From a bacterium (GTDB lineage: Bacteria; Babelota; Babeliae; Babelales; Babelaceae): a DNA stretch of 7,972 bases. The stretch lies in contig JAJZMR010000067.1 in NCBI GenBank assembly GCA_021847535.1, forward strand, positions 1 to 7,972, given 5' to 3'. Below the pieces are notes generated by a model. The model worked only from the letters and a program-made list of their open reading frames with translations. It did not search any database and was not told the DNA's origin. Below are positions 1 to 6,251 of this stretch, in pieces; position 1 is the stretch's first letter, and each line of letters starts with the position of its first letter. A program made the translations under genes and the position numbers.

Positions 1-1
1 T

Positions 2-1042
2 CAACAATTTTTCTTTGTTAATAAGCGATGGGTTAAAAATTATAAACTCAGCCAAGCATTTAATCGCGGATTTCAGCGTGTTATGCCTCCTGGTAAGCAC
101 CCTGCCGGCATTATTTTCATTACTATCGCCCAGCAAGAAGTTGATGTAAATGTTCATCCGCGCAAAGAAGAAGTTGTCTTCCTTCATCCCCGCATTATAG
201 AAAATGCGTTAGAGTCTGCTATTCAAAAAAGGCTAGAATCAGAAACAGCAACCCGCATTCAACAAATGGAACCACTTAAGCCTTTACAACCAACATTAGC
301 AGATTCTTTACCAACATATAATAGCCAGGCAAGGCATCCTTTTTTTGAGCAGCCTCCTTTTGTACAACCATCTAACATCATTCAAAGCATGGCAACTCAA
401 CAGATAATCGCAGAGCCTAGCATACATAACAGCTTAGTTTTTTCACAAATAGAATCAACTGTTTCGTATACCATTGTTGGACAATTATCAAAAACCTATA
501 TTTTACTTGAAACCTCATCGGGACTTTTGATTGTTGATCAACACGCGGCGCATGAGGCTGTCTTGTATGAACAATTGACTTTAAGAGCAGGTGCAACTGA
601 GCGTATTCAACTTTTATTTCCTGAAATTATTTCCCTGCAAGCAGAAAGCCTCCATACAATTATTGCTTTTGCATCAGAATTAGAGCAGTTAGGTATTCAT
701 ATTGAGCATGCTGGCGACAACACAGTTGCTGTCACGCAAACACCTCTTATGTTAAAAAATTACGCCCTTAAAGATCTTATTCATGATATCATTCTCTGGG
801 TAGAAGAGGGTGGATCATTTGATAGACAGACATGGCATACCAAAATCAGAAAAAAATTGTATGCAATGATGGCATGTAAAGCAGCAGTTAAAGCAGGTGA
901 CGAATTAAGCGCTTTTGAAATGGATGAGCTTCTCAAATCCCTTTACAAAACAGAACATCGTCTTACTTGTCCACATGGACGACCAACGACATGGCTCATG
1001 TCTCATTATGAACTTGAAAGAACGTTTAAGCGCAAAATATAA
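2..1042 (+). CDS. mutL: DNA mismatch repair protein MutL, C-terminal part (5' end outside window)
   Basis: The frame is open from base 2 and gives 346 residues. It starts in the transducer part of the GHKL ATPase region (QFFFVNKR at the left edge, then VDVNVHPRKEEVVF at about residues 47-60). A proline- and glutamine-rich linker follows, then the C-terminal dimerisation/endonuclease domain. That domain carries the metal-binding nuclease motif DQHA-X2-E-X4-E (DNA from 536), ACKAAVKAGD (from 872) and CPHGRP (from 968). MutL couples MutS mismatch recognition to strand removal. Proteins with these motifs nick DNA themselves, as in bacteria without MutH, so nicking activity is inferred here. The real start lies upstream; the first ATG at 83 is internal. 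The gene ends 11 bp before uvrC, suggesting a shared transcript for two repair genes. The endonuclease region looks intact, with no frameshift. Family assignment is very secure. Confidence 0.97.
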   Translation, partial: QQFFFVNKRWVKNYKLSQAFNRGFQRVMPPGKHPAGIIFITIAQQEVDVNVHPRKEEVVFLHPRIIENALESAIQKRLESETATRIQQMEPLKPLQPTLADSLPTYNSQARHPFFEQPPFVQPSNIIQSMATQQIIAEPSIHNSLVFSQIESTVSYTIVGQLSKTYILLETSSGLLIVDQHAAHEAVLYEQLTLRAGATERIQLLFPEIISLQAESLHTIIAFASELEQLGIHIEHAGDNTVAVTQTPLMLKNYALKDLIHDIILWVEEGGSFDRQTWHTKIRKKLYAMMACKAAVKAGDELSAFEMDELLKSLYKTEHRLTCPHGRPTTWLMSHYELERTFKRKI

Positions 1043-1048
1043 AAGGAG
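1043..1048 (+). promoter_or_regulatory. Ribosome binding site of uvrC
   Basis: AAGGAG lies immediately after the mutL stop codon and 5 nt before the ATG at 1054. It is the strongest Shine-Dalgarno match in the window. It fixes the uvrC start and shows that canonical ribosome binding sites are used in this genome. Confidence 0.8.
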
Positions 1049-1053
1049 ATATT

Positions 1054-2346
1054 ATGAGCCAGGAAGTGCCGCATAATCAATTGCCCCACCTACCAGGAAT
1101 TTATATTTTTAAAAGCGTGGACAATACGATATTGTACGTAGGCAAAGCAAAGGATATAAAAAAAAGAGTCGGATATTACTTCAGAAAACAGGCACGCGAC
1201 TGGAAGATCGATGCTTTGATAAAAGAGCACGTGACTATAGAACATATCGTGACAGAAAACGAGCTCGAGGCACTATTGCTCGAAGCGCAACTTATAAAAA
1301 AATACCAACCAAAATATAATATATTACTTAAGTCAGGTAATCCATTCATATATCTTCTTTTTACTAAAACAGAGCCGCGGCTTCTCAAAATTGTACGTGT
1401 AAAAAATGAACCGGGAGAATACTTTGGGCCCTTTATTCATAAAACAGATGCCCGCCGCTGCTTTGAATATTTAGTTAAAACATTTAAGCTCGTCCAATGC
1501 AAAGCAACGATACAGGGCGGGTGCCTCAATTATCATTTAAATAGGTGTGCAGGAAACTGCGTACAAGGTTATAAACAAGCAGATTATGATGCGCGCCTTA
1601 ATCTTGCAAAACTCTTTCTAGAAGGTAATTATGATGAAACCATAGCATCATTACAAACTTTATTGCATGAATATAATAAACATTATGAGTTTGAAAAAGC
1701 ACGTAATATAGCCGATTATATCACCCATATAGATATCATTTTCAATACGCTTAAAACGCGATTTACTGAACGTAAATATAATCCGGAAATTACACAAGCA
1801 ACACTGCCAAAATTCAACCAAGCTGATTACACAAAGGGCTTTTATGCGCTTAAAGATCTGTTGGGCTTGTCCAAATTACCTAAAACTATCGATTGCTTTG
1901 ATATTTCACATTTTCAAAGTGTCGCACTTGTCGGGTCATCGATTCGATTTACTCAAGGTATGCCCGATAAAAACAAGTTTAGACGCTTTACCATAAAAAC
2001 ACTTATCGAACAAAATGATTATGCAGCGCTCCATGAAATAGTCTCACGTAGATATAAAAATGACGACCTGCCTGATATTATTCTCATTGATGGAGGCAAA
2101 GGCCAACGCAATGCCGTCAAAGAGCTTTTTCCTCAGGTGCCATGCATTTCCCTTGCCAAACGCGAAGAACGGTTATTCTCTGATACTTATCCAGACGGGA
2201 CAGTTCTAGACCTTCATACTGATATTGGAAAGCTTCTTGTAGCAATGCGCGATTATGCGCACCATTTTGCAGTGAGTTACCATAAGATTAAACGCTCACA
2301 GAAAGTCTTTAACCTATCGCATTTTACAGCAGACAAAAATAATTAA
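1054..2346 (+). CDS. uvrC: Short UvrC, excinuclease ABC subunit C lacking the C-terminal helix-hairpin-helix
   Basis: UvrC makes the two incisions flanking a lesion in nucleotide excision repair, with UvrB. The 430 residues show an N-terminal GIY-YIG nuclease (GIY 15-17, YVG 28-30, NELEALLLEAQLIKKYQPKYN 69-89). Four cysteines (149, 157, 165, 169) sit where the family carries its Fe-S-type Cys set. A UVR-like helix pair (about 208-235) should contact UvrB. The RNase H-like nuclease has CFDISH (D283), NDYAAL (D322), LIDGGKGQ (D346) and RDYAHHFA (H403), so both catalytic centres look complete. Typical UvrC is about 600 residues. Here the stretch between UVR and FDISH is only about 45 residues, and the protein stops just after the RNase H domain, so the usual tandem (HhH)2 DNA-binding end is absent. 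The reading frame is clean, so this looks like a reduced but maintained protein rather than a recent break. Confidence 0.95.
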   Translation: MSQEVPHNQLPHLPGIYIFKSVDNTILYVGKAKDIKKRVGYYFRKQARDWKIDALIKEHVTIEHIVTENELEALLLEAQLIKKYQPKYNILLKSGNPFIYLLFTKTEPRLLKIVRVKNEPGEYFGPFIHKTDARRCFEYLVKTFKLVQCKATIQGGCLNYHLNRCAGNCVQGYKQADYDARLNLAKLFLEGNYDETIASLQTLLHEYNKHYEFEKARNIADYITHIDIIFNTLKTRFTERKYNPEITQATLPKFNQADYTKGFYALKDLLGLSKLPKTIDCFDISHFQSVALVGSSIRFTQGMPDKNKFRRFTIKTLIEQNDYAALHEIVSRRYKNDDLPDIILIDGGKGQRNAVKELFPQVPCISLAKREERLFSDTYPDGTVLDLHTDIGKLLVAMRDYAHHFAVSYHKIKRSQKVFNLSHFTADKNN

Positions 2347-2499
2347 TTTTTATTCAAAAAATCGCCTGCGCACACTCAAATGTCAACCCAATGGCCGCAC
2401 TAGTTGCGCCATCAGCGCTTTACGACCTTCTTGCGCACCATAATTTTACCCTAACATCATAACTTTTCAGCTTGCAACAATACTCGCCAAACTTCGGCC
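2347..2499. other. Intergenic region with an unexplained GC-rich block
   Basis: This is the non-coding stretch between uvrC and the next promoter. Bases 2361-2440 are about 56% GC (45 of 80), clearly above the flanking AT-rich DNA. The block contains GCGC-CATCA-GCGC (2406-2418) followed by TTT, a weak hairpin that might act as a terminator for mutL-uvrC. One + frame stays open to 2462 and includes a 23-codon ATG reading (2391-2462), but it has no ribosome binding site and no recognisable product. The block may be a gene remnant or a structured RNA; nothing firmer can be said. Confidence 0.4.
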
Positions 2500-2528
2500 T
2501 TGACATCTCCTAAGAGAATTGATATAAT
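2500..2528 (+). promoter_or_regulatory. Perfect consensus sigma70 promoter
   Basis: TTGACA at 2500-2505 and TATAAT at 2523-2528 are both exact consensus hexamers, separated by the optimal 17 bp. Transcription is expected to start near 2535, giving an AT-rich leader of about 60 nt before the ATG at 2597. Sequence alone predicts strong, housekeeping-type expression of the exported protein downstream. No operator-like repeat overlaps it. Confidence 0.85.
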
Positions 2529-2596
2529 TTCTATTATTGAAAAAACATAAAAAACATCGTTATATTAACAATAAAAATATCGAAAAAATAATCAAA

Positions 2597-3334
2597 ATGG
2601 AGCATACTACGAAATACTATTCCCTTCTGGCAATGCTTTTTACATCTTTTTGCACCCCACTTTTTGCCGGAGCGCACATAAGCACACAAAGGCCAAGACA
2701 CGACGATTTATGCAAGCAATATATAAATGCTCTTGTTGAGTGCAAGGACGCTCTTAATGCATACAAAAAAGAGCTCAAAACTGATATAGCAAAAATGATG
2801 CCTTTGGTTAAAGAAAACATCGAGCCATGGATTGATGAGATATGGCATGAAAAAAAATCATTAGTGGAAAAAATTATACGGGAGCGAGAGCCCATCAAAC
2901 AGTCCGAGCTTCAAGACTATGAAAATAAAATTACAATAAGAATGAAGCAAGAGCAAGCTCGCGAAAAAGCTCTTATCATAAGTGCAGTCCTTCGAGGTGA
3001 TTTTGATTTTGCCTTTAGAACTCCAAGGATGTGTGGGCTGCGAGCAGCGGGCCATATGCTGCCTAGAACAAAAAACGAAAAAATAAACGAGTATCATATA
3101 GAAAATCTTCTTATAAAATGGCAAAGAAAATTAATTTCATACAAAGGTGCCCTCGAGGTTGAAGGTGCACTTACAAAATACAATTGCAGGCCAACAATGC
3201 CAATAATTTTTGACCACAAGAATAATCAATTGTCAATGGTAGTAGAAAAGGCAAAAAAAGCTTGTATACTCAGGCAACAATTAAAAAAGGCGACTCAAGA
3301 TGCATTTGTCATTAAGATCTCAGGCAAAAATTAG
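2597..3334 (+). CDS. Exported protein of unknown function with signal peptide
   Basis: No family was recognised. The ATG at 2597 gives 245 residues and is preferred over an in-frame TTG at 2537, because that TTG sits about 2 nt from the predicted transcription start and would add a lysine-rich extension. From the ATG, residues 1-26 look like a Sec signal peptide: short n-region with Lys6, hydrophobic core LLAMLF, and likely cleavage after LFA (24) or AGA (26). The mature part is highly charged and probably mostly helical, with Lys/Glu-rich stretches over about 50-125 and 160-240. It has five cysteines (39, 49, 146, 197, 223). No membrane segment follows the signal, so a periplasmic or secreted location is inferred. 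No good Shine-Dalgarno precedes the ATG. It is a single-gene unit behind a consensus promoter. A host-directed role is possible but unsupported. Confidence 0.75.
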   Translation: MEHTTKYYSLLAMLFTSFCTPLFAGAHISTQRPRHDDLCKQYINALVECKDALNAYKKELKTDIAKMMPLVKENIEPWIDEIWHEKKSLVEKIIREREPIKQSELQDYENKITIRMKQEQAREKALIISAVLRGDFDFAFRTPRMCGLRAAGHMLPRTKNEKINEYHIENLLIKWQRKLISYKGALEVEGALTKYNCRPTMPIIFDHKNNQLSMVVEKAKKACILRQQLKKATQDAFVIKISGKN

Positions 3335-3433
3335 AATCTACTCAACGTTTTTTTACTCACGCTAGTTCTTTTCCCCCTTGATATAGCCAGTCAACCACTG
3401 ATTATTTAATTTTTTATCTATTAAATGCTTTAA

Positions 3434-3460
3434 TTGATACCATTTTGTTATTTTTATAAT
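3434..3460 (+). promoter_or_regulatory. Possible distal promoter of the HEPN-clpB operon
   Basis: TTGATA (3434-3439) matches the -35 box at 5 of 6 positions and TATAAT (3455-3460) is an exact -10 box. The 15 bp spacer is shorter than optimal, and in such AT-rich DNA a chance match is possible. If used, it would give a leader of roughly 215 nt that includes the GC-rich island at 3491-3520. Confidence 0.35.
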
Positions 3461-3583
3461 AGATAACTTTGATTTAAAACAAAAAAAATACGTCTGCGGA
3501 CGACAGGCCGGCAAAGTCCTATTGATCAAAAAAAATCGAGACAAAAAAAGAAGTATCATTGTTGAATAAATATGTTTCATTAT

Positions 3584-3600
3584 TATGTATTGTATACATA
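3584..3600. repeat. 7 bp inverted repeat (TATGTAT/ATACATA), possible operator
   Basis: TATGTAT at 3584-3590 is matched by its exact reverse complement ATACATA at 3594-3600, with a TGT spacer. It lies 82 bp upstream of the HEPN start. Its size and symmetry would suit a dimeric repressor site, but its all-AT/GT composition makes chance plausible. Confidence 0.2.
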
Positions 3601-3627
3601 TAAAAAATGTTCATGACTTAAAAGTTA

Positions 3628-3657
3628 TTGACGGCATAATAAAAAATAAACCATACT
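3628..3657 (+). promoter_or_regulatory. Possible proximal promoter of the HEPN-clpB operon
   Basis: TTGACG (3628-3633, 5 of 6 matches) and CATACT (3652-3657, 4 of 6) are spaced by 18 bp. Start of transcription would fall near 3664, leaving a short leader that contains the Shine-Dalgarno at 3669-3674. The position is well placed but the -10 box is weak. Confidence 0.4.
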
Positions 3658-3668
3658 TTGAACAAAAA

Positions 3669-3674
3669 GAAAGG
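3669..3674 (+). promoter_or_regulatory. Ribosome binding site deciding the HEPN gene start
   Basis: GAAAGG lies 7 nt before the ATG at 3682. It favours that ATG over the in-frame TTG at 3658, which has no such site and would lie upstream of the predicted transcription start. Confidence 0.65.
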
Positions 3675-3681
3675 TTTATTG

Positions 3682-4083
3682 ATGGAAATTTTTTCAAAAC
3701 AGTATGGACAATTCCAAATGGCTCTTATAAGCCTTAAAAAGGCTGCCGTAACATACGAATCACAGTCGGAACAAACGCCACATGATACACAAACGCTCAT
3801 TGCAATTTTTACAAAAACATTTGATGAATTTTGCTCGCTTATTACAGATTACCTAGCGCTTCATCACAAGAATTTTTCTCCTGGCAAAAATGTGCGTGAG
3901 ACACTTGAATATGCGCATAAAGCTGGTTTTATTGCAAAACATGATTTAGACTCCCTTTTAAAGGCAACGCGAGACAAAAATGCACTACACCCATCAAATG
4001 AATCCGTTGAAAGTCCCCTTATACATAATATTGAAACATACATAGAAACGATGCAAACTATTATAAGTGAAATAAAACCGTAA
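3682..4083 (+). CDS. HI0074-like / HEPN-type small helical protein (nucleotidyltransferase substrate-binding family)
   Basis: The 133 residues match the pattern of the HI0074 family, the HEPN partner of minimal nucleotidyltransferases. A first helix FQMALISLKKA (11-21) is followed by FTKTFDEFCSLITDYL (43-58). Then come SPGKNVRETLEYAHKAGFI (66-84) and the HEPN signature R97-DKNAL-H103, which fits the RX4-6H RNase motif. In MNT-HEPN pairs the HEPN protein is usually the RNA-cleaving toxin and the MNT enzyme its antitoxin, classically encoded side by side. No MNT gene lies next to this one. Upstream is a gap and downstream, 32 bp away, is clpB on the same strand, so co-transcription is likely. 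Its role could be a solitary HEPN RNase, a diverged scaffold, or a ClpB-linked stress factor; these are inference. The family call rests on motif pattern only. Confidence 0.65.
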   Translation: MEIFSKQYGQFQMALISLKKAAVTYESQSEQTPHDTQTLIAIFTKTFDEFCSLITDYLALHHKNFSPGKNVRETLEYAHKAGFIAKHDLDSLLKATRDKNALHPSNESVESPLIHNIETYIETMQTIISEIKP

Positions 4084-4103
4084 ATCCGAAAAAGCATCTT
4101 ATG

Positions 4104-4108
4104 TGAGG
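4104..4108 (+). promoter_or_regulatory. Ribosome binding site choosing between two clpB starts
   Basis: TGAGG at 4104-4108 is 7 nt before the ATG at 4116 but only 1 nt before the in-frame ATG at 4110. Normal spacing therefore favours 4116. Confidence 0.6.
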
Positions 4109-4115
4109 CATGTCT

Positions 4116-6251
4116 ATGAATGGCGTTAAAAATAATCAACAACAAGAACAACAAAGTTTTATAGAACGATTTTGTCAAAATATTACTGATCAGGCCCAAC
4201 GTGGCCTTTTGGACCCAGTCATCGGCAGACATGAAGAAATACGTCGTGTGATACAAATTTTGTCACGAAGAACCAAAAACAATCCCGTCCTTATAGGCGA
4301 ACCCGGCGTTGGTAAAACAGCTATAGTTGAAGGAATTGCACAACGCATTATTTCAAATGATGTCCCTGAAAGTTTAAAAAAAAATAATATCTTTTCACTC
4401 GATTTAGGCCTACTTGTTGCTGGGGCTAAATACCAAGGTGAATTTGAAGAACGCTTAAAAAGTATTTTAAAAGAAATTGAACAAAAACAGGACCATGTCA
4501 TTCTTTTTATCGATGAAATGCATATGCTCATTGGTGCTGGATCTGCAGGCGGTGGAATGGATGCCTCAAATCTCTTAAAACCAGCACTTGCACGTGGACA
4601 GCTCCATTGTATTGGCGCAACAACAATTAAAGAATATAAAAAATATATAGAAAAAGATGCAGCGCTTGAACGACGATTTCAAAAGGTTTTAGTCGAAGAG
4701 CCAAGCATCGACGATGCTATCTCAATTTTACGCGGCCTTAAAGAAAAATATGAATTGCACCATGGAATAACAATAAAAGACCAAGCATTGGTTGATGCAG
4801 TGCGCCTTTCTGCAAAAAACATTCCAGATAGATTTTTGCCCGACAAAGCAATTGACCTTATCGACGAAGCCGCATCAATGGTCAAGATGGCGATAGATTC
4901 GCAACCAGAGGTCCTCGATCAACTAGAACGGCGTGTCCGCCAACTGGAGATCGAAAAAGTTGCATTATCAAAAGAAAAAAGCGATGTTGCAAAAGCTCGC
5001 TTGGTAGACCTTGAAAAGGAGCTTGGAACTGTTAAAGATGAGCATGCCCAGTTACTCAAACAATGGAAAGCTGAAAAGGCACCTCTTGAAAAAATGAGAA
5101 AATTAAAGGAAGCGCTTGAGCGTGCCGATTTTGAATATAAAAAAGCGGAACGTGAAGGAAATTTTGCACGTGCATCTGAAATTAAATACGGAACACTCAT
5201 CAATTTAACTAAAGAACTTGAACAGCAGCAGGAATCACTTAAAGCTGTCTCAACTGGACTTATCAAGGAAGAGGTTGATGAAACCGATATCGCACGCGTA
5301 CTTTCTCGCTGGACCGGAATCCCTGTTACCAAGCTTAAGCAAAGTGAAAGTGAACGATTGCTCACTATGGCAACATTATTAAAACAACGAGTAATCGGCC
5401 AGGACGAAGCAATAGATGAGGTAACGCGAGCAATTCAGCTCCATCGGGCAGGGCTTAAAGACCCTCAGCGACCAATAGGCTCGTTTTTATTTCTTGGCCC
5501 TACTGGTGTAGGCAAAACAGAGGTTGCGCGCACACTTGCCGATTTTTTATTTGATGATGAAAAACGTATGATCACAATAGACATGTCTGAATATATGGAA
5601 AAACATGCGGTTGCTCGACTGATCGGAGCGCCTCCAGGATACATTGGCTTTGAAGAAGGTGGCCAATTAACAGAGAATGTCAGAAAACATCCTTATAGCG
5701 TGCTGCTCTTTGATGAAATTGAAAAAGCGCATCCAGACGTCTTCAATATATTTTTACAAATGCTTGATGAAGGCCGATTGACTGATAGCCAAGGTAGAAC
5801 AGTCTCATTTAAAAATTGCATTATTATTATGACATCTAATATTGGATCACCATTGATTTTGCAAGCACCTATTGTTGATGCAAAAACAAAACGAGATATT
5901 GAAAAAATACTTCATGCAACATTTAGGCCAGAGTTTTTAAATAGAATAGATGCTACCGTATTTTTCAAAAAACTAGATAAATGTGATGTTACCAAAATTG
6001 CACAATTGCAGCTTGAACAAGTAAAAAAATGGCTCAATGAACGTGAAATAAACTGTAATTTTACACCAGCAGCTGTTGACGCAATTGCAGACCTTGGATA
6101 TGCCCCCGAATTTGGCGCACGCCCATTAAAACGAGCGATCCAGCGGTATATTTCATCACCGCTTGCACACGAGCTTATTAAAAAACCTCATATTAAAAAT
6201 ATTTTTATTGATTACCAAAATGGCTTATTTACACTTGATGTAACGCAATGA
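4116..6251 (+). CDS. clpB: ClpB-type AAA+ disaggregase lacking the N-terminal domain
   Basis: ClpB is a hexameric ATPase that threads aggregated proteins through its pore, usually with DnaK. Numbered from the ATG at 4116, the 711 residues hold NBD1 with Walker A GEPGVGKT (61-68), pore-loop Tyr106, Walker B FIDE (131-134) and Arg fingers 186/187. A full-length coiled-coil middle domain follows (about 256-378), which marks ClpB rather than ClpA/ClpC. NBD2 has Walker A GPTGVGKT (461-468), pore loop GYIGFEEGG (Tyr509), Walker B FDE (532-534), R610 and GARPLKR (sensor-2 Arg669). All catalytic parts look intact and no ClpP-docking loop is evident. Typical ClpB is about 860 residues. The roughly 145-residue Clp_N domain is absent, and the protein starts with a short Gln/Asn-rich tail just before DPVIGR. 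It follows the HEPN gene by 32 bp and overlaps the barrel gene by 4 bp. An in-frame ATG at 4110 would add two residues. Confidence 0.95.
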   Translation: MNGVKNNQQQEQQSFIERFCQNITDQAQRGLLDPVIGRHEEIRRVIQILSRRTKNNPVLIGEPGVGKTAIVEGIAQRIISNDVPESLKKNNIFSLDLGLLVAGAKYQGEFEERLKSILKEIEQKQDHVILFIDEMHMLIGAGSAGGGMDASNLLKPALARGQLHCIGATTIKEYKKYIEKDAALERRFQKVLVEEPSIDDAISILRGLKEKYELHHGITIKDQALVDAVRLSAKNIPDRFLPDKAIDLIDEAASMVKMAIDSQPEVLDQLERRVRQLEIEKVALSKEKSDVAKARLVDLEKELGTVKDEHAQLLKQWKAEKAPLEKMRKLKEALERADFEYKKAEREGNFARASEIKYGTLINLTKELEQQQESLKAVSTGLIKEEVDETDIARVLSRWTGIPVTKLKQSESERLLTMATLLKQRVIGQDEAIDEVTRAIQLHRAGLKDPQRPIGSFLFLGPTGVGKTEVARTLADFLFDDEKRMITIDMSEYMEKHAVARLIGAPPGYIGFEEGGQLTENVRKHPYSVLLFDEIEKAHPDVFNIFLQMLDEGRLTDSQGRTVSFKNCIIIMTSNIGSPLILQAPIVDAKTKRDIEKILHATFRPEFLNRIDATVFFKKLDKCDVTKIAQLQLEQVKKWLNEREINCNFTPAAVDAIADLGYAPEFGARPLKRAIQRYISSPLAHELIKKPHIKNIFIDYQNGLFTLDVTQ

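Larger units (their letters stand above)
3335..3681. other. 347 bp AT-rich intergenic region upstream of the HEPN-clpB operon
   Basis: No convincing gene is present on either strand. The region holds a T-run just after the preceding stop (3345-3351) without a clear stem. It also has TTGATA (3434-3439) and TATAAT (3455-3460) at a short 15 bp spacing, a 30 bp GC-rich island (3491-3520), and the AT-rich inverted repeat TATGTAT-TGT-ATACATA (3584-3600). A second promoter-like pair lies close to the HEPN gene. It probably carries the regulation of the downstream operon. No CIRCE-type heat-shock element was seen. Confidence 0.5.

Noticed and set aside
2537..2596. TTG-initiated 20-residue lysine-rich extension of the exported protein
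   Set aside because: The TTG lies about 2 nt from the predicted transcription start of a perfect promoter. The ATG at 2597 begins a proper signal peptide.
3362..3580. A 72-residue - strand reading with a hydrophobic start
   Set aside because: It has no ribosome binding site and low-complexity Lys/Ile/Leu composition typical of AT-rich noise. It spans the GC-rich island that better explains its odd RTLPACRPQT stretch.
3658..3681. TTG-initiated 8-residue extension of the HEPN-like protein
   Set aside because: A ribosome binding site 7 nt before the ATG at 3682 supports the shorter start.
3335..3681. Heat-shock CIRCE element upstream of the clpB operon
   Set aside because: No TTAGCACTC/GAGTGCTAA repeat is present; the only symmetrical site is a short AT-rich repeat.
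3682..4083. That the small helical protein is a detached ClpB N-domain
   Set aside because: Its motifs (SPGKNVRETLEYAHKAGFI, RDKNALH) match the HI0074/HEPN pattern and nothing in it resembles the two repeats of Clp_N.
4110..4115. Upstream ATG of clpB
   Set aside because: Only 1 nt separates it from the Shine-Dalgarno, while the ATG at 4116 has normal 7 nt spacing. The difference is two residues.
4190..5365. Several long - strand readings within clpB
   Set aside because: They are serine/arginine-rich shadows of a well-conserved + strand gene and have no family similarity.
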